Part shown: piece by piece, positions 46,340-57,634 of the stretch
Layout: each line of letters starts with the position of its first letter
Numbering within the stretch: position 1 is the first letter of the stretch
Assembly: GCA_950097015.1 (NCBI GenBank)
Contig: CATNEN010000030.1
Location: forward strand, 62,001-126,000
Direction: 5' to 3'
DNA length: 64,000 nucleotides
Source: Macrostomum hystrix
Lineage: Eukaryota > Platyhelminthes > Macrostomidae
Program-made: the position numbers and the translations under genes
Notes under the pieces: model-generated
Told to the model about the DNA's origin: nothing
Seen by the model: the letters and a program-made list of their open reading frames with translations, nothing else
Databases searched by the model: none

Positions 46340-47035
46340 TTTGATTAGTCAGAAAATTGTTGCAAGAAATTAGCTATAGATTCTTCAAGGTGAAGAACTT
46401 TCACTGGACTTGTTTTTTTAGGATCCGCAGCTACTAAATATATAGATGGCATTGGCTGGCCAGCCTCTCACTGCTGCTTATCGCTTCATTTACCGCGCTA
46501 TTGCGGGCGGCCGGCCTAGCCAATCAGATTGCGGCTAAATCAGATCCCGCCCACCCAGTTCCCGTTACCAACTTCAGCAATTCCCTTCACTCGCTGTGCC
46601 CTCTCAGTTATTTTACTAGGCGGGAACAGGTCCCTAAAATGACTCGAAATCCCAAAATTTTAATTAGAGGAAATATCAATGACTTTACGCACCGGATGTG
46701 TCAGCTATATAATTGAAGGGCAGCTGTGAAACCGCAAACCGCTAATTACTGCATGCTATTATATACAGAAGTCTTGTAGAACACTGAAAATTGCCAAACA
46801 CACACACACACTTCCGTCTCATTGCATTTCGGTATTTTGATTTGGATCAGTTCGACTAATTGTTTTCCTGAATGAAATATTTGGAAATATGGCACTTAAT
46901 AGACGGTGTATGTGACGTAATATAGATTTTCTAATGAGCAAGACAACGGTTTTTAGTTTTAAGCACTTTTGAGCACAGCCAGAGGAACGGCTATTGCGCG
47001 GCGTTTCCAAAGGCTGCGTACAGCTGCTCAGTCAA
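46340..47035. other. 5' flank of engrailed
   Basis: About 700 bp. Apart from the TATA-like motif there is an (ac)n run near 46799-46811. ORFs at 46501-46716 and 46819-47010 show no domain. Confidence 0.4.
46436..46445 (-). promoter_or_regulatory. Possible engrailed TATA box
   Basis: tatatattta on minus about 97 bp upstream of the engrailed ATG at 46339. The spacing allows a transcription start near 46410. It is based on motif and position only. Confidence 0.25.
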
Positions 47036-47039
47036 GTCT

Positions 47040-47600
47040 GTCTTAGCTGAGATTCGAACTACCGACCTCTCGGTTAGAAGCCTGCCAAAACTGAGATTCG
47101 AACTACCGACGTCCTGGTCAGAAGCCTGCTAAGACAGATTCGAACTACCAACCTCCCGGTTAGAAGCCTGCCAAAACTGAGATTCGAACCACCGACCTCA
47201 CGGTTAGAAGCCTGCCAAAACTGAGATTCGAACTACCGACGTCCTGGTCAGAAGCCTGCTAAGACAGATTCGAACTACCAACCTCCCGGTTAGAAGCCTG
47301 CCAAAACTGAGATTCGAACCACCGACCTCACGGTTAGAAGCCTGCCAAAACTGAGATTCGAACTACCGACGTCCTGGTCAGAAGCCTGCAAAGACTGAGA
47401 TTCGAACTACCGACGTCCTGGTCAGAAGCCTGCAAAGACTGAGATTCGAACTACCGACCTCTCGGTTAGAAGCCTGCCAAAACTGAGATTCGAACTACCG
47501 ACGTCCTGGTCAGAAGCCTGCCAAAACTGAGATTCGAACTACCGACCTCTCGGTTAGAAGCCTAAATCTCTTAACCACTCGTCTGCAACCTCCACTGAAA
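47040..47600 (-). repeat. Array of about 12 copies of the 3' half of a tRNA-derived element
   Basis: On minus it begins with a tRNA-like 5' half (gacgagtggttaagagattt, an A box) at about 47570-47592. Next come tandem copies, about 43 bp each, of ggcttctaaccgagaggtcg then gtagttcgaatctcag, the tRNA 3' half with B box and T loop. Three unit variants form a repeated trimer of about 127 bp (47092-47218 and 47219-47345). Confidence 0.85.
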
Positions 47601-48586
47601 AGTATAGTCATGCTAAAATGTTTTCGCCTCAGTACTATGAGAAGGAACAAAAAGATCGTTAACAAGTAAATATATTGCACATAGCATGGCTATTAGCTTA
47701 AACGAATAAAAGAAAGAAACTCAAAAAAGGTTGATAACACATTATTTGAAAAGCAAAATGACCGAAATGATTGATCACCAACCCGAATCAAAATTTTTAA
47801 AGCACAGAAGAAAGTTTCTTTTTTTATAAAAAAAATGATTAACAGCCAGCACTAGCGGCTATTGTTGCCTTTGAACTGAAATCTTGAAATCTGTGCATAA
47901 ATAAAAATATTTAAAGTGCCAATATCGAAATTTCAAAAAAACAACACACATCCGCAACTAAACATGGATTTATTGCCCACTGAAGGCAACCTTTTGTGCT
48001 AAAAGCAGTTTTTTAAAGATATTCAATTAAAATGATTAGCAAAAGTAAAATGTTTTCAACGCTATATGGGTAGGTTATATTTACAGAAAAAGCAATGACA
48101 AGACACGAGACACACAGAAAGAAAGGCCAGATTGTTTAGAGGAATCAAAACACAGGATCGAACTTAAAGAGCAATACAGAGTAGGGAAGAATATTCTCTG
48201 CGGGATCGAAATCGACAAATGGCCGATATGTAGTGAAAAAGTCGAAACGAGACACATTGGGAATTGGGAAAACTAAGAAGCACAGAACGCTTTCAGGACA
48301 GCAGGGCATTGGTGACGAGTGCGAAAGTGCATGAAAGAGGAAGCGGTGGCTGGCGTGTGTCAACCAAGAGCAAAATGAGCGCGTCACAGTCTCACAACAT
48401 ATGTACAACAGAAATATAAGTTGAGTTGCATGTGGGCGAAAATAATGATTGGTAGCTTCCTGATGGCAACTTAAAAAATGAAGGTGAATAAAAAACTCCG
48501 ACTATTCAGTTCATTTTCAGGTGCTCTTTTAATTAGGTTTCTAGTACAAGCCAACAATAAAGGCAAAGGGCGAGAGCAACTATCTT
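47601..48586. other. Intergenic region, 3' flank of CACUL1-like gene
   Basis: About 1 kb of AT-rich sequence. A polyadenylation signal for the minus gene (aataaa on minus) is at 48587-48592, about 170 bp past its stop. The minus ORF 48145-48408 has no recognisable domain. Confidence 0.45.
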
Positions 48587-48759
48587 TTTATTTGATAGGC
48601 AAATGCTTCGTCATCTTCGTAGTTGAAATGTACAGTTGACGATTTGAATTTTTTTTTAATAAATATTAACAAAAACTAGATCGTAATTCAAGGTAAACGG
48701 CTAGAGTAACTAGTCCTTCATTTTAAATGGGTAATGCCGTGTCATCTGATTAGCGTGAA

Positions 48760-51700
48760 CTACAGCTGCGGCTGCTGGAAGCCGCTCTCCAACGCGTCGA
48801 TGTCTTCAACGGCTTGCACTCGCTGTTGAATTCGCGGCGTCGGGCCGCCGATCCCATCGCCGTCATTGTCGGCGTTGCTGTCGAAGCCGCCGCCGCCGGT
48901 GGCTGGCGAGCCCTGCCGTTTCCGGCCTCGATCGCCGACAATGAAGCCCGGGTGCCGGCGCAGATCGCGCTGCAGTTGGCTCTCCTCGGCGGCGTAGGCC
49001 GGCAGGGCGTCGACTTCGGCTGGGGGCAGGACGCCGGGGACAAAGCGGGCGAACAGCTGCGGGCTGGCCGCGGCGCAGTCCGGACAGGCGGCGTGCAGCT
49101 GCTGGACGCAGGCGCGCAGGCGATCCGGCTGCACCAGGAATGGCTTTTGAACTGCTTCGGATAGGTGGCCTAGCGGGACGGTTGGTTTTTGTTTAGTGCG
49201 CCTTTGATGCGCAATCACTTTCTTTCCGTTAGAGCAATTAAAAGGAATTAAAGAAACAAAATTAGATGGACTAGGAGGTAAATAGTGTTGGTCTATGAAG
49301 ATTGAATAGTCATGAGTAGACAAACTGAAGTACAATGAGTACATAAACTGAAGGACAGTGAGTAGATAAGCTGAAGGACAATGAGTACATAAACTGAAGG
49401 ACAATGAGTAGATAAGCTGAAGGACAATGAGTACATAAACTGAAGGACAATGAGTACACAAACTGAAGTACAATGAGTACATAAACTGAAGGACAGTGTG
49501 TAGATAAACTGAAGGACAATAGGTACATAAACTGAAGGATAATGAGTACACAAACTGAATTACAATGAGTACATAAACTGAAGGACAGTTAGTAGATAAA
49601 CTGAAGGACAGTGAGTAGATAAACTGAAGGACAATGAGTACATAAACTGAAGGACAATGAGTAGATAAACTGAAGGACAATGAGTACATAAACTGAAGTA
49701 CAATGAGTAGATAAACTGAAGGACAATGAGTACATAAACTGAAGGACAATGAGTACACAAACTGAATTACAATGAGTACATAAACTGAAGGACAGTTAGT
49801 AGATAAACTGAAGGACAGTAAGTAGATAAACTGAAGGACAATGAGTACATAAACTGAAGGACAATGAGTACACAAACTGAAGTACAATGAGTAGATAAAC
49901 TGAAGGACAATGAGTACATAAACTGAAGGACAATGAGTACACAAACTGAAGGATAATGAGTAGATAAACTGAAGGACAATAAGTACATAAACTGAAGGAC
50001 AATGAGTAGATAAACTGAAGGATAATAAGTACATAAACTGAAGGACAATGAGTAGATAAACTGAAGGATAATGAGTAGATAAACTGAAGGACAATAAGTA
50101 CATAAACTGAAGGACAATGAGTAGATAAACTGAAGGACAATGAGTAGATAAACTGAAGGATAATGAGTAGATAAACTGAAGGACAATAAGTACATAAACT
50201 GAAGGACAATGAGTACATGAACTGAAGGACAATGAGTAGATAAACTGAAGGACAATGAGTACATAAACTGAAGGACAATGAGTACATAAACTGAAGGATA
50301 ATGAGTAGATAAACTGATGGACAATGAGTAGATAAACTGAAGGACAGTGAGTACATAAACTGAAGGACAATGAGTACATAAACTGAAGGATAATGAGTAG
50401 ATAAACTGAAGGACAGCAAGTAGATAAACTGAAGGACAATGAGTACATAAACTGAAGGATAATGAGTAGATAAACTGAAGGACAATGAGTAGATAAACTG
50501 ATGGACAATGAGTAGATAAACTGATGGACAATGAGTAGATAAACTGAAGGACAGTGAGTACATAAACTGAAGGACAATGAGTAGATAAACTGAAGGACAA
50601 TGAGTACATGAACTGAAGGACAATGAGTAGATAAGCTGAAGGACAATGAGTACATAAACTGAAGGACAATGAGTACACAAACTGAAGTACAATGAGTACA
50701 TAAACTGAAGGACAGTGTGTAGATAAACTGAAGGACAATAGGTACATAAACTGAAGGATAATGAGTACACAAACTGAAGGACAATGAGTAGATAAACTGA
50801 AGGACAGTGAGTAGATAAACTGAAGGACAGTGAGTAGATAAACTGAAGGACAGTGAGTAGATAAACTGAAGGACAATAAGTACATAAACTGAAGGACAAT
50901 GAGTACATAAACTGAAGGACAATGAGTAGACAAACTGAAGGACAATGAGTACATAAACTGAAGTACAATGAGTAGATAAACTGAAGGACAATGAGTACAT
51001 AAACTGAAGGACAATGAGTACACAAACTGAATTACAATGAGTACATAAACTGAAGGACAGTTAGTAGATAAACTGAAGGACAGTGAGTAGATAAACTGAA
51101 GGACAATGAGTACATAAACTGAAGGACAATGAGTACACAAACTGAAGTACAATGAGTAGATAAACTGAAGGACAATGAGTACATAAACTGAAGGATAATG
51201 AGTACACAAACTGAAGGATAATGAGTAGATAAACTGAAGGACAATGAGTAGATAAACTAAAGGATAATGAGTAGATAAACTAAAGGACAATGAGTAGATA
51301 AACTAAAGGATAATGAGTAGATAAACTGAAGGACAATAAGTACATAAACTGAAGGACAATAAGTACATAAACTGAAGGATAATGAGTAGATAAACTGAAG
51401 GACAATGAGTAGATAAACTTAAGGATAATGAGTAGATAAACTGAAGGACAATAAGTACATAAACTGAAGGACAATAAGTACATAAACTGAAGGACAATGA
51501 GTAGATAAACTGATGGACAATGAGTAGATAAACTGAAGGACAGTGAGTACATAAACTGAAGGACAATGAGTACATAAACTGAAGGATAATGAGTAGATAA
51601 ACTGAAGGACAGTAAGTAGATAAACTGAAGGACAATGAGTACATAAACTGAAGGATAATGAGTACATAAACTGAATTACAATGAGTACATAAACTGAAGG

Positions 51701-54700
51701 ACAATGAGTACATAAACTGAAGGACAGTTAGTAGATAAACTGAAGGACAATGAGTAGATAAACTGAAGGACAATGAGTAGATAAACTGAAGGACAACGAG
51801 TACATAAACTGAAGGACAATGAGTACAGGAACTGATGGACAATGAGTAGATAAACTGAAGGACAGTGAGTACATAAACTGATGGACAATGAGTAGATAAA
51901 CTGAAGGACAATGAGTAGATAAACTGAAGGACAATGAGTACATAAACTGAAGGATAATGAGTACACAAACTGAATTACAATGAGTACATAAACTGAAGGA
52001 CAATGAGTACATAAACTGAAGGACAGTTAGTAGATAAACTGAAGGACAATGAGTACATAAACTGAAGGACAGTGAGTACATAAACTGAAGGATAATGAGT
52101 AGATAAACTGAAGGACAGTAAGTAGATAAACTGAAGGACAATGAGTACATAAACTGAAGGATAATGAGTACACAAACTGAATTACAATGAGTACATAAAC
52201 TGAAGGACAATGAGTACATAAACTGAAGGACAGTTAGTAGATAAACTGAAGGACAATGAGTAGATAAACCGAAGGACAATGAGTACATAAACTGAAGGAC
52301 AATGAGTACATAAACTGAAGGACAATGAGTACATAAACTGAAGGACAATGAGTACAGGAACTGAAGGACAATGAGTAGATAAACTGAAGGATAATGAGTA
52401 GATAAACTGAAGGATAATGAGTACATAAACTGAAGGACAATAAGTAGATAAACTGAAGGACAATGAGTAGATAAACTGAAGGACAATGAGTACAGGAACT
52501 GAAGGACAATGAGTAGATAAACTGAAGGACAATGAGTACATAAACTGAAGGACAATGAGTACAGGAACTGAAGGACAATGAGTAGATAAACTGAAGGACA
52601 ATAAGTACATAAACTGAAGGACAATGAGTACAGGAACTGAAGGACAATGAGTAGATAAACTGAAGGACAATGAGTACATAAACTGAAGGACAATGAGTAC
52701 AGGAACTGAAGGACAATGAGTAGATAAACTGAAGGATAATGAGTAGATAAACTGAAGGATAATGAGTACATAAACTAAAGGACAATAAGTAGATAAACTG
52801 AAGGACAATGAGTACATAAACTGAAGGACAATGAGTACATAAACTGAAGGACAATGAGTACAGGAACTGAAGGACAATGAGTAGATAAACTGAAGGACAA
52901 TGAGTACAGGAACTGAAGGATAATGAGTAGATAAACTGAAGGATAATGAGTAGATAAACTGAAGGACAATGAGTAGATAAACTGAAGGACAATGAGTAGA
53001 TAAACTGAAGGACAATGAGTAGATAAACTGAAGGACAATGAGTAGATAAACTGAAGGACAAAGAGTAGATAAACTGAAGGACAATGAGTAGATAAACTGA
53101 AGGACAATGAGTAGATAAACTGAAGGACAATGAGTAGATAAACTGAAGGACAATGAGTAGATAAACTGAAGGACAATGAGTAGATAAACTGAAGGACAAT
53201 GAGTAGATAAACTGAAGGACAATGAGTACATGAACTGAAGGACAATGAGTAGATAAACTGAAGGACGATGAGTACATGAACTGAAGGACAATGAGTAGAT
53301 AAACTGAAGGACAATGAGTACATAAACTGAAGGACAATGAGTAGATAAACTGAAGGATAATGAGTAGATAAACTGAAGGACAGTGAGTACATAAACTGAA
53401 GGACAATGAGTAGATAAACTGAAGGACAATGAGTACATAAACTGAAGGACAATGAGTACATAAACTGAAGGACAATGAGTACATAAACTGAAGGACAATG
53501 AGTACAGGAACTGAAGGACAATGAGTAGATAAACTGAAGGATAATGAGTAGATAAACTGAAGGATAATGAGTACAAAAACGAAGGACAATAAGTAGATAA
53601 ACTGAAGGACAATGAGTACATAAACTGAAGGACAATGAGTACAGGAACTGAAGGACAATGAGTAGATAAACTGAAGGATAATGAGTAGATAAACTGAAGG
53701 ATAATGAGTACAAAAACGAAGGACAATAAGTAGATAAACTGAAGGACAATGAGTACATAAACTGAAGGACAATGAGTACAGGAACTGAAGGACAATGAGT
53801 AGATAAACTGAAGGACAATGAGTACATAAACTGAAGGACAATGAGTACAGGAACTGAAGGACAATGAGTAGATAAACTGAAGGACAATAAGTACATAAAC
53901 TGAAGGACAATGAGTACAGGAACTGAAGGACAATGAGTAGATAAACTGAAGGACAATGAGTACATAAACTGAAGGACAATGAGTACAGGAACTGAAGGAC
54001 AATGAGTAGATAAACTGAAGGATAATGAGTAGATAAACTGAAGGATAATGAGTACATAAACTGAAGGACAATAAGTAGATAAACTGAAGGACAATGAGTA
54101 CATAAACTGAAGGACAATGAGTACATAAACTGAAGGACAATGAGTACAGGAACTGAGACAATGAGTACATAAACTGAAGGACAATGAGTACAGGAACTGA
54201 AGGACAATGAGTAGATAAACTGAAGGATAATGAGTAGATAAACTGAAGGATAATGAGTACATAAACTGAAGGACAATAAGTAGATAAACTGAAGGACAAT
54301 GAGTAGATAAACTGAAGGATAATGAGTAGATAAACTGAAGGACAATGAGTAGATAAACTGAAGGACAATGAGTAGATAAACTGAAGGACAATGAGTAGAT
54401 AAACTGAAGGACAATGAGTAGATAAACTGAAGGACAATGAGTAGATAAACTGAAGGACAATGAGTAGATAAACTGAAGGACAATGAGTACATAAACTGAA
54501 GGACAATGAGTACAGGAACTGAAGGACAATGAGTAGATAAACTGAAGGATAATGAGTAGATAAACTGAAGGACAATGAGTAGATAAACTGAAGGACAATG
54601 AGTAGATAAACTGAAGGACAATGAGTAGATAAACTGAAGGACAATGAGTAGATAAACTGAAGGACAATGAGTAGATAAACTGAAGGACAATGAGTAGATA

Positions 54701-57634
54701 AACTGAAGGACAATGAGTAGATAAACTGAAGGACAGTGAGTACATAAACTGAATTACAATGAGTACATGAACTGAAGGACAATGAGTAGATAAACTGAAG
54801 GACAATGAGTAGATAAACTGAAGGACAGTTAGTAGATAAACTGAAGGACAATGAGTAGATAAACTGAAGGACAATGAGTACATAAACTGAAGGACAATGA
54901 GTACATAAACTGAAGGACAATGAGTACATAAACTGAAGGACAATGAGTACATAAACTGAAGGACAATGAGTAGATAAACTGAAGGATAATGAGTAGATAA
55001 ACTGAAGGACAATGAGTAGATAAACTGAAGGACAATGAGTAGATAAACTGAAGGACAATGAGTAGATAAACTGAAGGACAATGAGTAGATAAACTGAAAG
55101 ACAATGAGTAGATAAACTGAAGGACAATGAGTAGATAAACTGAAGGACAATGAGTAGATAAACTGAAGGACAATGAGTAGATAAACTGAAGGACTATGAG
55201 ATAGATTGGAGGACTATGAGGAGTCATTGCAGAGATTCATTGAAGCGGCGTGAATTAATTCTTGACATGCATAAAGGAATCAACTCAATAAAAAAGGCCT
55301 CACAAATCAGTCTGTGCAAATGCGGCTTAACAAACTGATGCACAAAGATGGCATTAAACATGGCCAACAGGGAGTCCTCCCGGCTAGTAGCTAGCATGAC
55401 CCGGTTCATGTACTGGAACACGGCGAACAATGTCGATGCCGCCTGATTAAAAGTGAGAAACACGCGCAAACAGGTCTCGATGTAGTCCTTGGGCGAGTGT
55501 TGCTGCAAGGACAGGTAGTTAATAAAACAATTGAATTAGTGTTTCAATTTCAATTTAAAGTTCAGCTTTACGGACTACTATAAGTAAAGTACTGCACAAA
55601 AAATCGCCAAAACAAGAACAAACTAAGTACCTTCTCCATAGCTCGCTGGCACATAGCGCAAACGTGAGCCTGCACAGCAGACATCAGGTCGTCTTTCAGC
55701 TGCGGCCCACGCGCCGAACAGACGCACTTGTAAACGCAAGAGTACATCTCTTCGTAGCTAATGGCGCTGCGTTCGGCCTCTTCAGTCTGGGCAAATAGCA
55801 GGTCCACCAGATTGGAGAGCTTGGGCCAGTAGGTCTGGCTATAGTCCTCGTCAGACATGACAAACATGCCTGATTAAGTTAGGGTGTTTCGTTTCAGCAA
55901 AGCACACAATTGTACACTAACTTACATATTAAGAGTCCATGACACTAGAAATTTTATTCAAGGATTATATAGCCAATCATAGATGACTAATGAAAAAAAG
56001 CAAATATCTCTGAAATGTACTTCATGCAATCTTTAAAAATCAAAACCTATAGAAGTTATGACGAATTGATAATGCCAGTGACAACTAATGAAAAAGTCAC
56101 CAAATTATCAAATAAAAAACAAAAATTAGTCTAGAAGCAACTTGGCATTTTTTGTATTTTTTTACTACAAACAATATGTACAGCTATTTGGTATACTATT
56201 TAAACGCAATAGGCAAAAAATGTTTAATAACCACCAGAACAAACATGCACAAAATATGATGATAGCTTAAGATTATCTTTAGGCTAATAAAAAAAAGAAT
56301 AAACTAATAATAACCCCATAATGTCACAAACACTGAAGATTTATCTGTATATTTTAAGTAATAGCTAGATATTTATCACCATATGAAAAGGAGACAATCT
56401 ACAGACTGTCTGGTGTGCTTCAGGTAAGGTTGTAATGAGCAGTTTAAAAATACATTACAGAAATATATAAACTTTTCTTGTTGTTAATTGGACATGCTGC
56501 TTAGTAAAAGATAATTTGCTATGACATAGTTATCCTAATATAAAAATGAACATAGCTAGACCACCAATATAAAATTCAAAGCTAGCATCAGCCTAGCCAT
56601 CTGCTAAACCAAAGTCATTTAAAAATCTAAATAACGACAGGGAAATTGTGTGCAGTCTGGTACATGATGTAGCCAAATGGATGTATAAAGAAGATACTGC
56701 ACCACATGTATTCCTAAAGGAAAATGACACAGATTATTGAATGTTTTATGCATGGCATAAATTAGGCCTCACAAAGGGCCCACATACCATTTAGGATGAT
56801 ATTTAGGGCATGATAATTACATTACACCACCTTGGTAGTATAGAGAATGCTTGACAGTCAGGTGGTTAGCTAGCAAGTACAAGTAGTAGGCTGCCAAAAT
56901 TAGTTAAATATTTTAAACCTAAGCTATGTCACCAATGGGCAATCCTACACTTCCGTTCGGTAAATTATTTTGACACTGAATTTTGAACAGGCGTGTTAAA
57001 TAACAATGTAACCAAACAAAACTGAAACAGTGGAACATGGTAGCAGTCTGTTAGAGTGCATAGTCACTTAGAGTGTTTCTGCAGGTCATTAAGAACCTCG
57101 TTTAACGGGATGATGAACCCGGGTGCTGCAGGTCGCCCAGCCATGGCAATGAAGACAGGAAGATATGAGAAATTGAAGCTCAATAAAACAAGCAGCTCAC
57201 AAGCAACAGCTCCCTTAAACTGACACCCCTTTAAACTCTGTTCGCTCAAACTTTTGGCCATAGACACATTGCCAATCGATGTCATTTGACTCGGTGGTAC
57301 GAATTCAAATGTGAAAATAATTTACCGAACGGAAGTGTAGGATTGCCCACCAATAAAAATAGGTTGAAATGAAAAACAATAATTTGAAAAAAAGTAAAAC
57401 AAACCAGGTACATAACAGTAAGCTTAAATTCTAAGCTATACAAAATCTTAGATAAAATAAAATGGTAGCACAATAACAGCAACAATATGACAATATCCAT
57501 GTCTTGATATTATTGAAGCATCAGGTGAGCCTCGGCCCTGAGAGCCAATGGGAGAAAAAACTTTAATTTTTCAAAAGCAAGGAGTTTAAATCTTCATAAT
57601 CTAGCTATGTTTTCTTACCTCGAAATAACGACAT
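48760..57634 (-). CDS. CACUL1: CACUL1-like protein (CDK2-associated cullin domain 1)
   Basis: CACUL1 carries a cullin N-terminal-type helical domain; the human protein binds CDK2 and promotes G1/S. Exons on minus: 57634-57619 (ATG, MSLFR; donor gtaaga), 55869-55631, 55502-55304, 49169-48760. The sum is 864 nt, 287 aa, phases 1, 0, 1 all compatible. Matches: DEDYSQTYWPKLSNLVDLLF and ISYEEMYSCVYKCVCS in exon 2; FAVFQYMNRVML and IFVHQFVKPHLHRLI in exon 3; LFARFVPGVLPPAEVDALPAYAAEE...QRDLRRHPGFIVGDRGRKRQ in exon 4, which parallels the human C-terminus. It is shorter than human mainly by lacking the long N-terminal low-complexity region. The last intron is 6.1 kb, almost all minisatellite; the first holds a 412-bp TIR element. 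Confidence 0.9.
49290..55200. repeat. 5.9 kb, 23-bp minisatellite in the last intron of the CACUL1-like gene
   Basis: About 255 copies of gaaggacaatgagtagataa plus act. Variants swap tagataaac, tacataaac, tacacaaac and tacaggaac, and order differs between subregions (local homogenisation, for example runs at 52970-53220 and 54300-54480). On the gene's strand each unit reads ctactcattgtccttcag, a 3' splice site layout. The period of 23 gives 69-bp (23-residue) ORF periods, so ORFs up to 981 codons appear on minus and are artefacts. Confidence 0.98.
55870..56936. other. First intron of CACUL1-like gene, left part
   Basis: About 1 kb of AT-rich sequence. There are no ORFs, no tandem arrays and no clear mobile element until the TIR element at 56937. 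Confidence 0.5.
56937..57348. mobile_element. 412-bp DNA transposon-like element with about 37-bp terminal inverted repeats
   Basis: Left end gggcaatcctacacttccgt then tcggtaaattatttt; the right end is its reverse complement. Both sides are flanked by accaat (56931-56936 and 57349-57354), a 6-bp target duplication. It contains a 73-codon minus ORF (57064-57285) starting MTSIGNVSMAKSLSEQ, with no recognised domain. It lies in intron 1 of the CACUL1-like gene. The superfamily is unclear. Confidence 0.88.

Noticed and set aside
47553-47600. Functional tRNA gene
   Set aside because: A and B boxes are tRNA-like, but there is no closed acceptor stem and the 3' half is multiplied; it is an element derivative.
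48814-49164. Plus ORF opposite the last CACUL1 exon
   Set aside because: Shadow of the GC-rich coding exon on minus.
49767-55150. Minus-strand ORFs of 347-981 codons (YSLSFSLSTHCPSV repeats)
   Set aside because: They are read-through of a 23-bp tandem repeat; several frames are open at once and the array lies in the intron between two CACUL1 exons.
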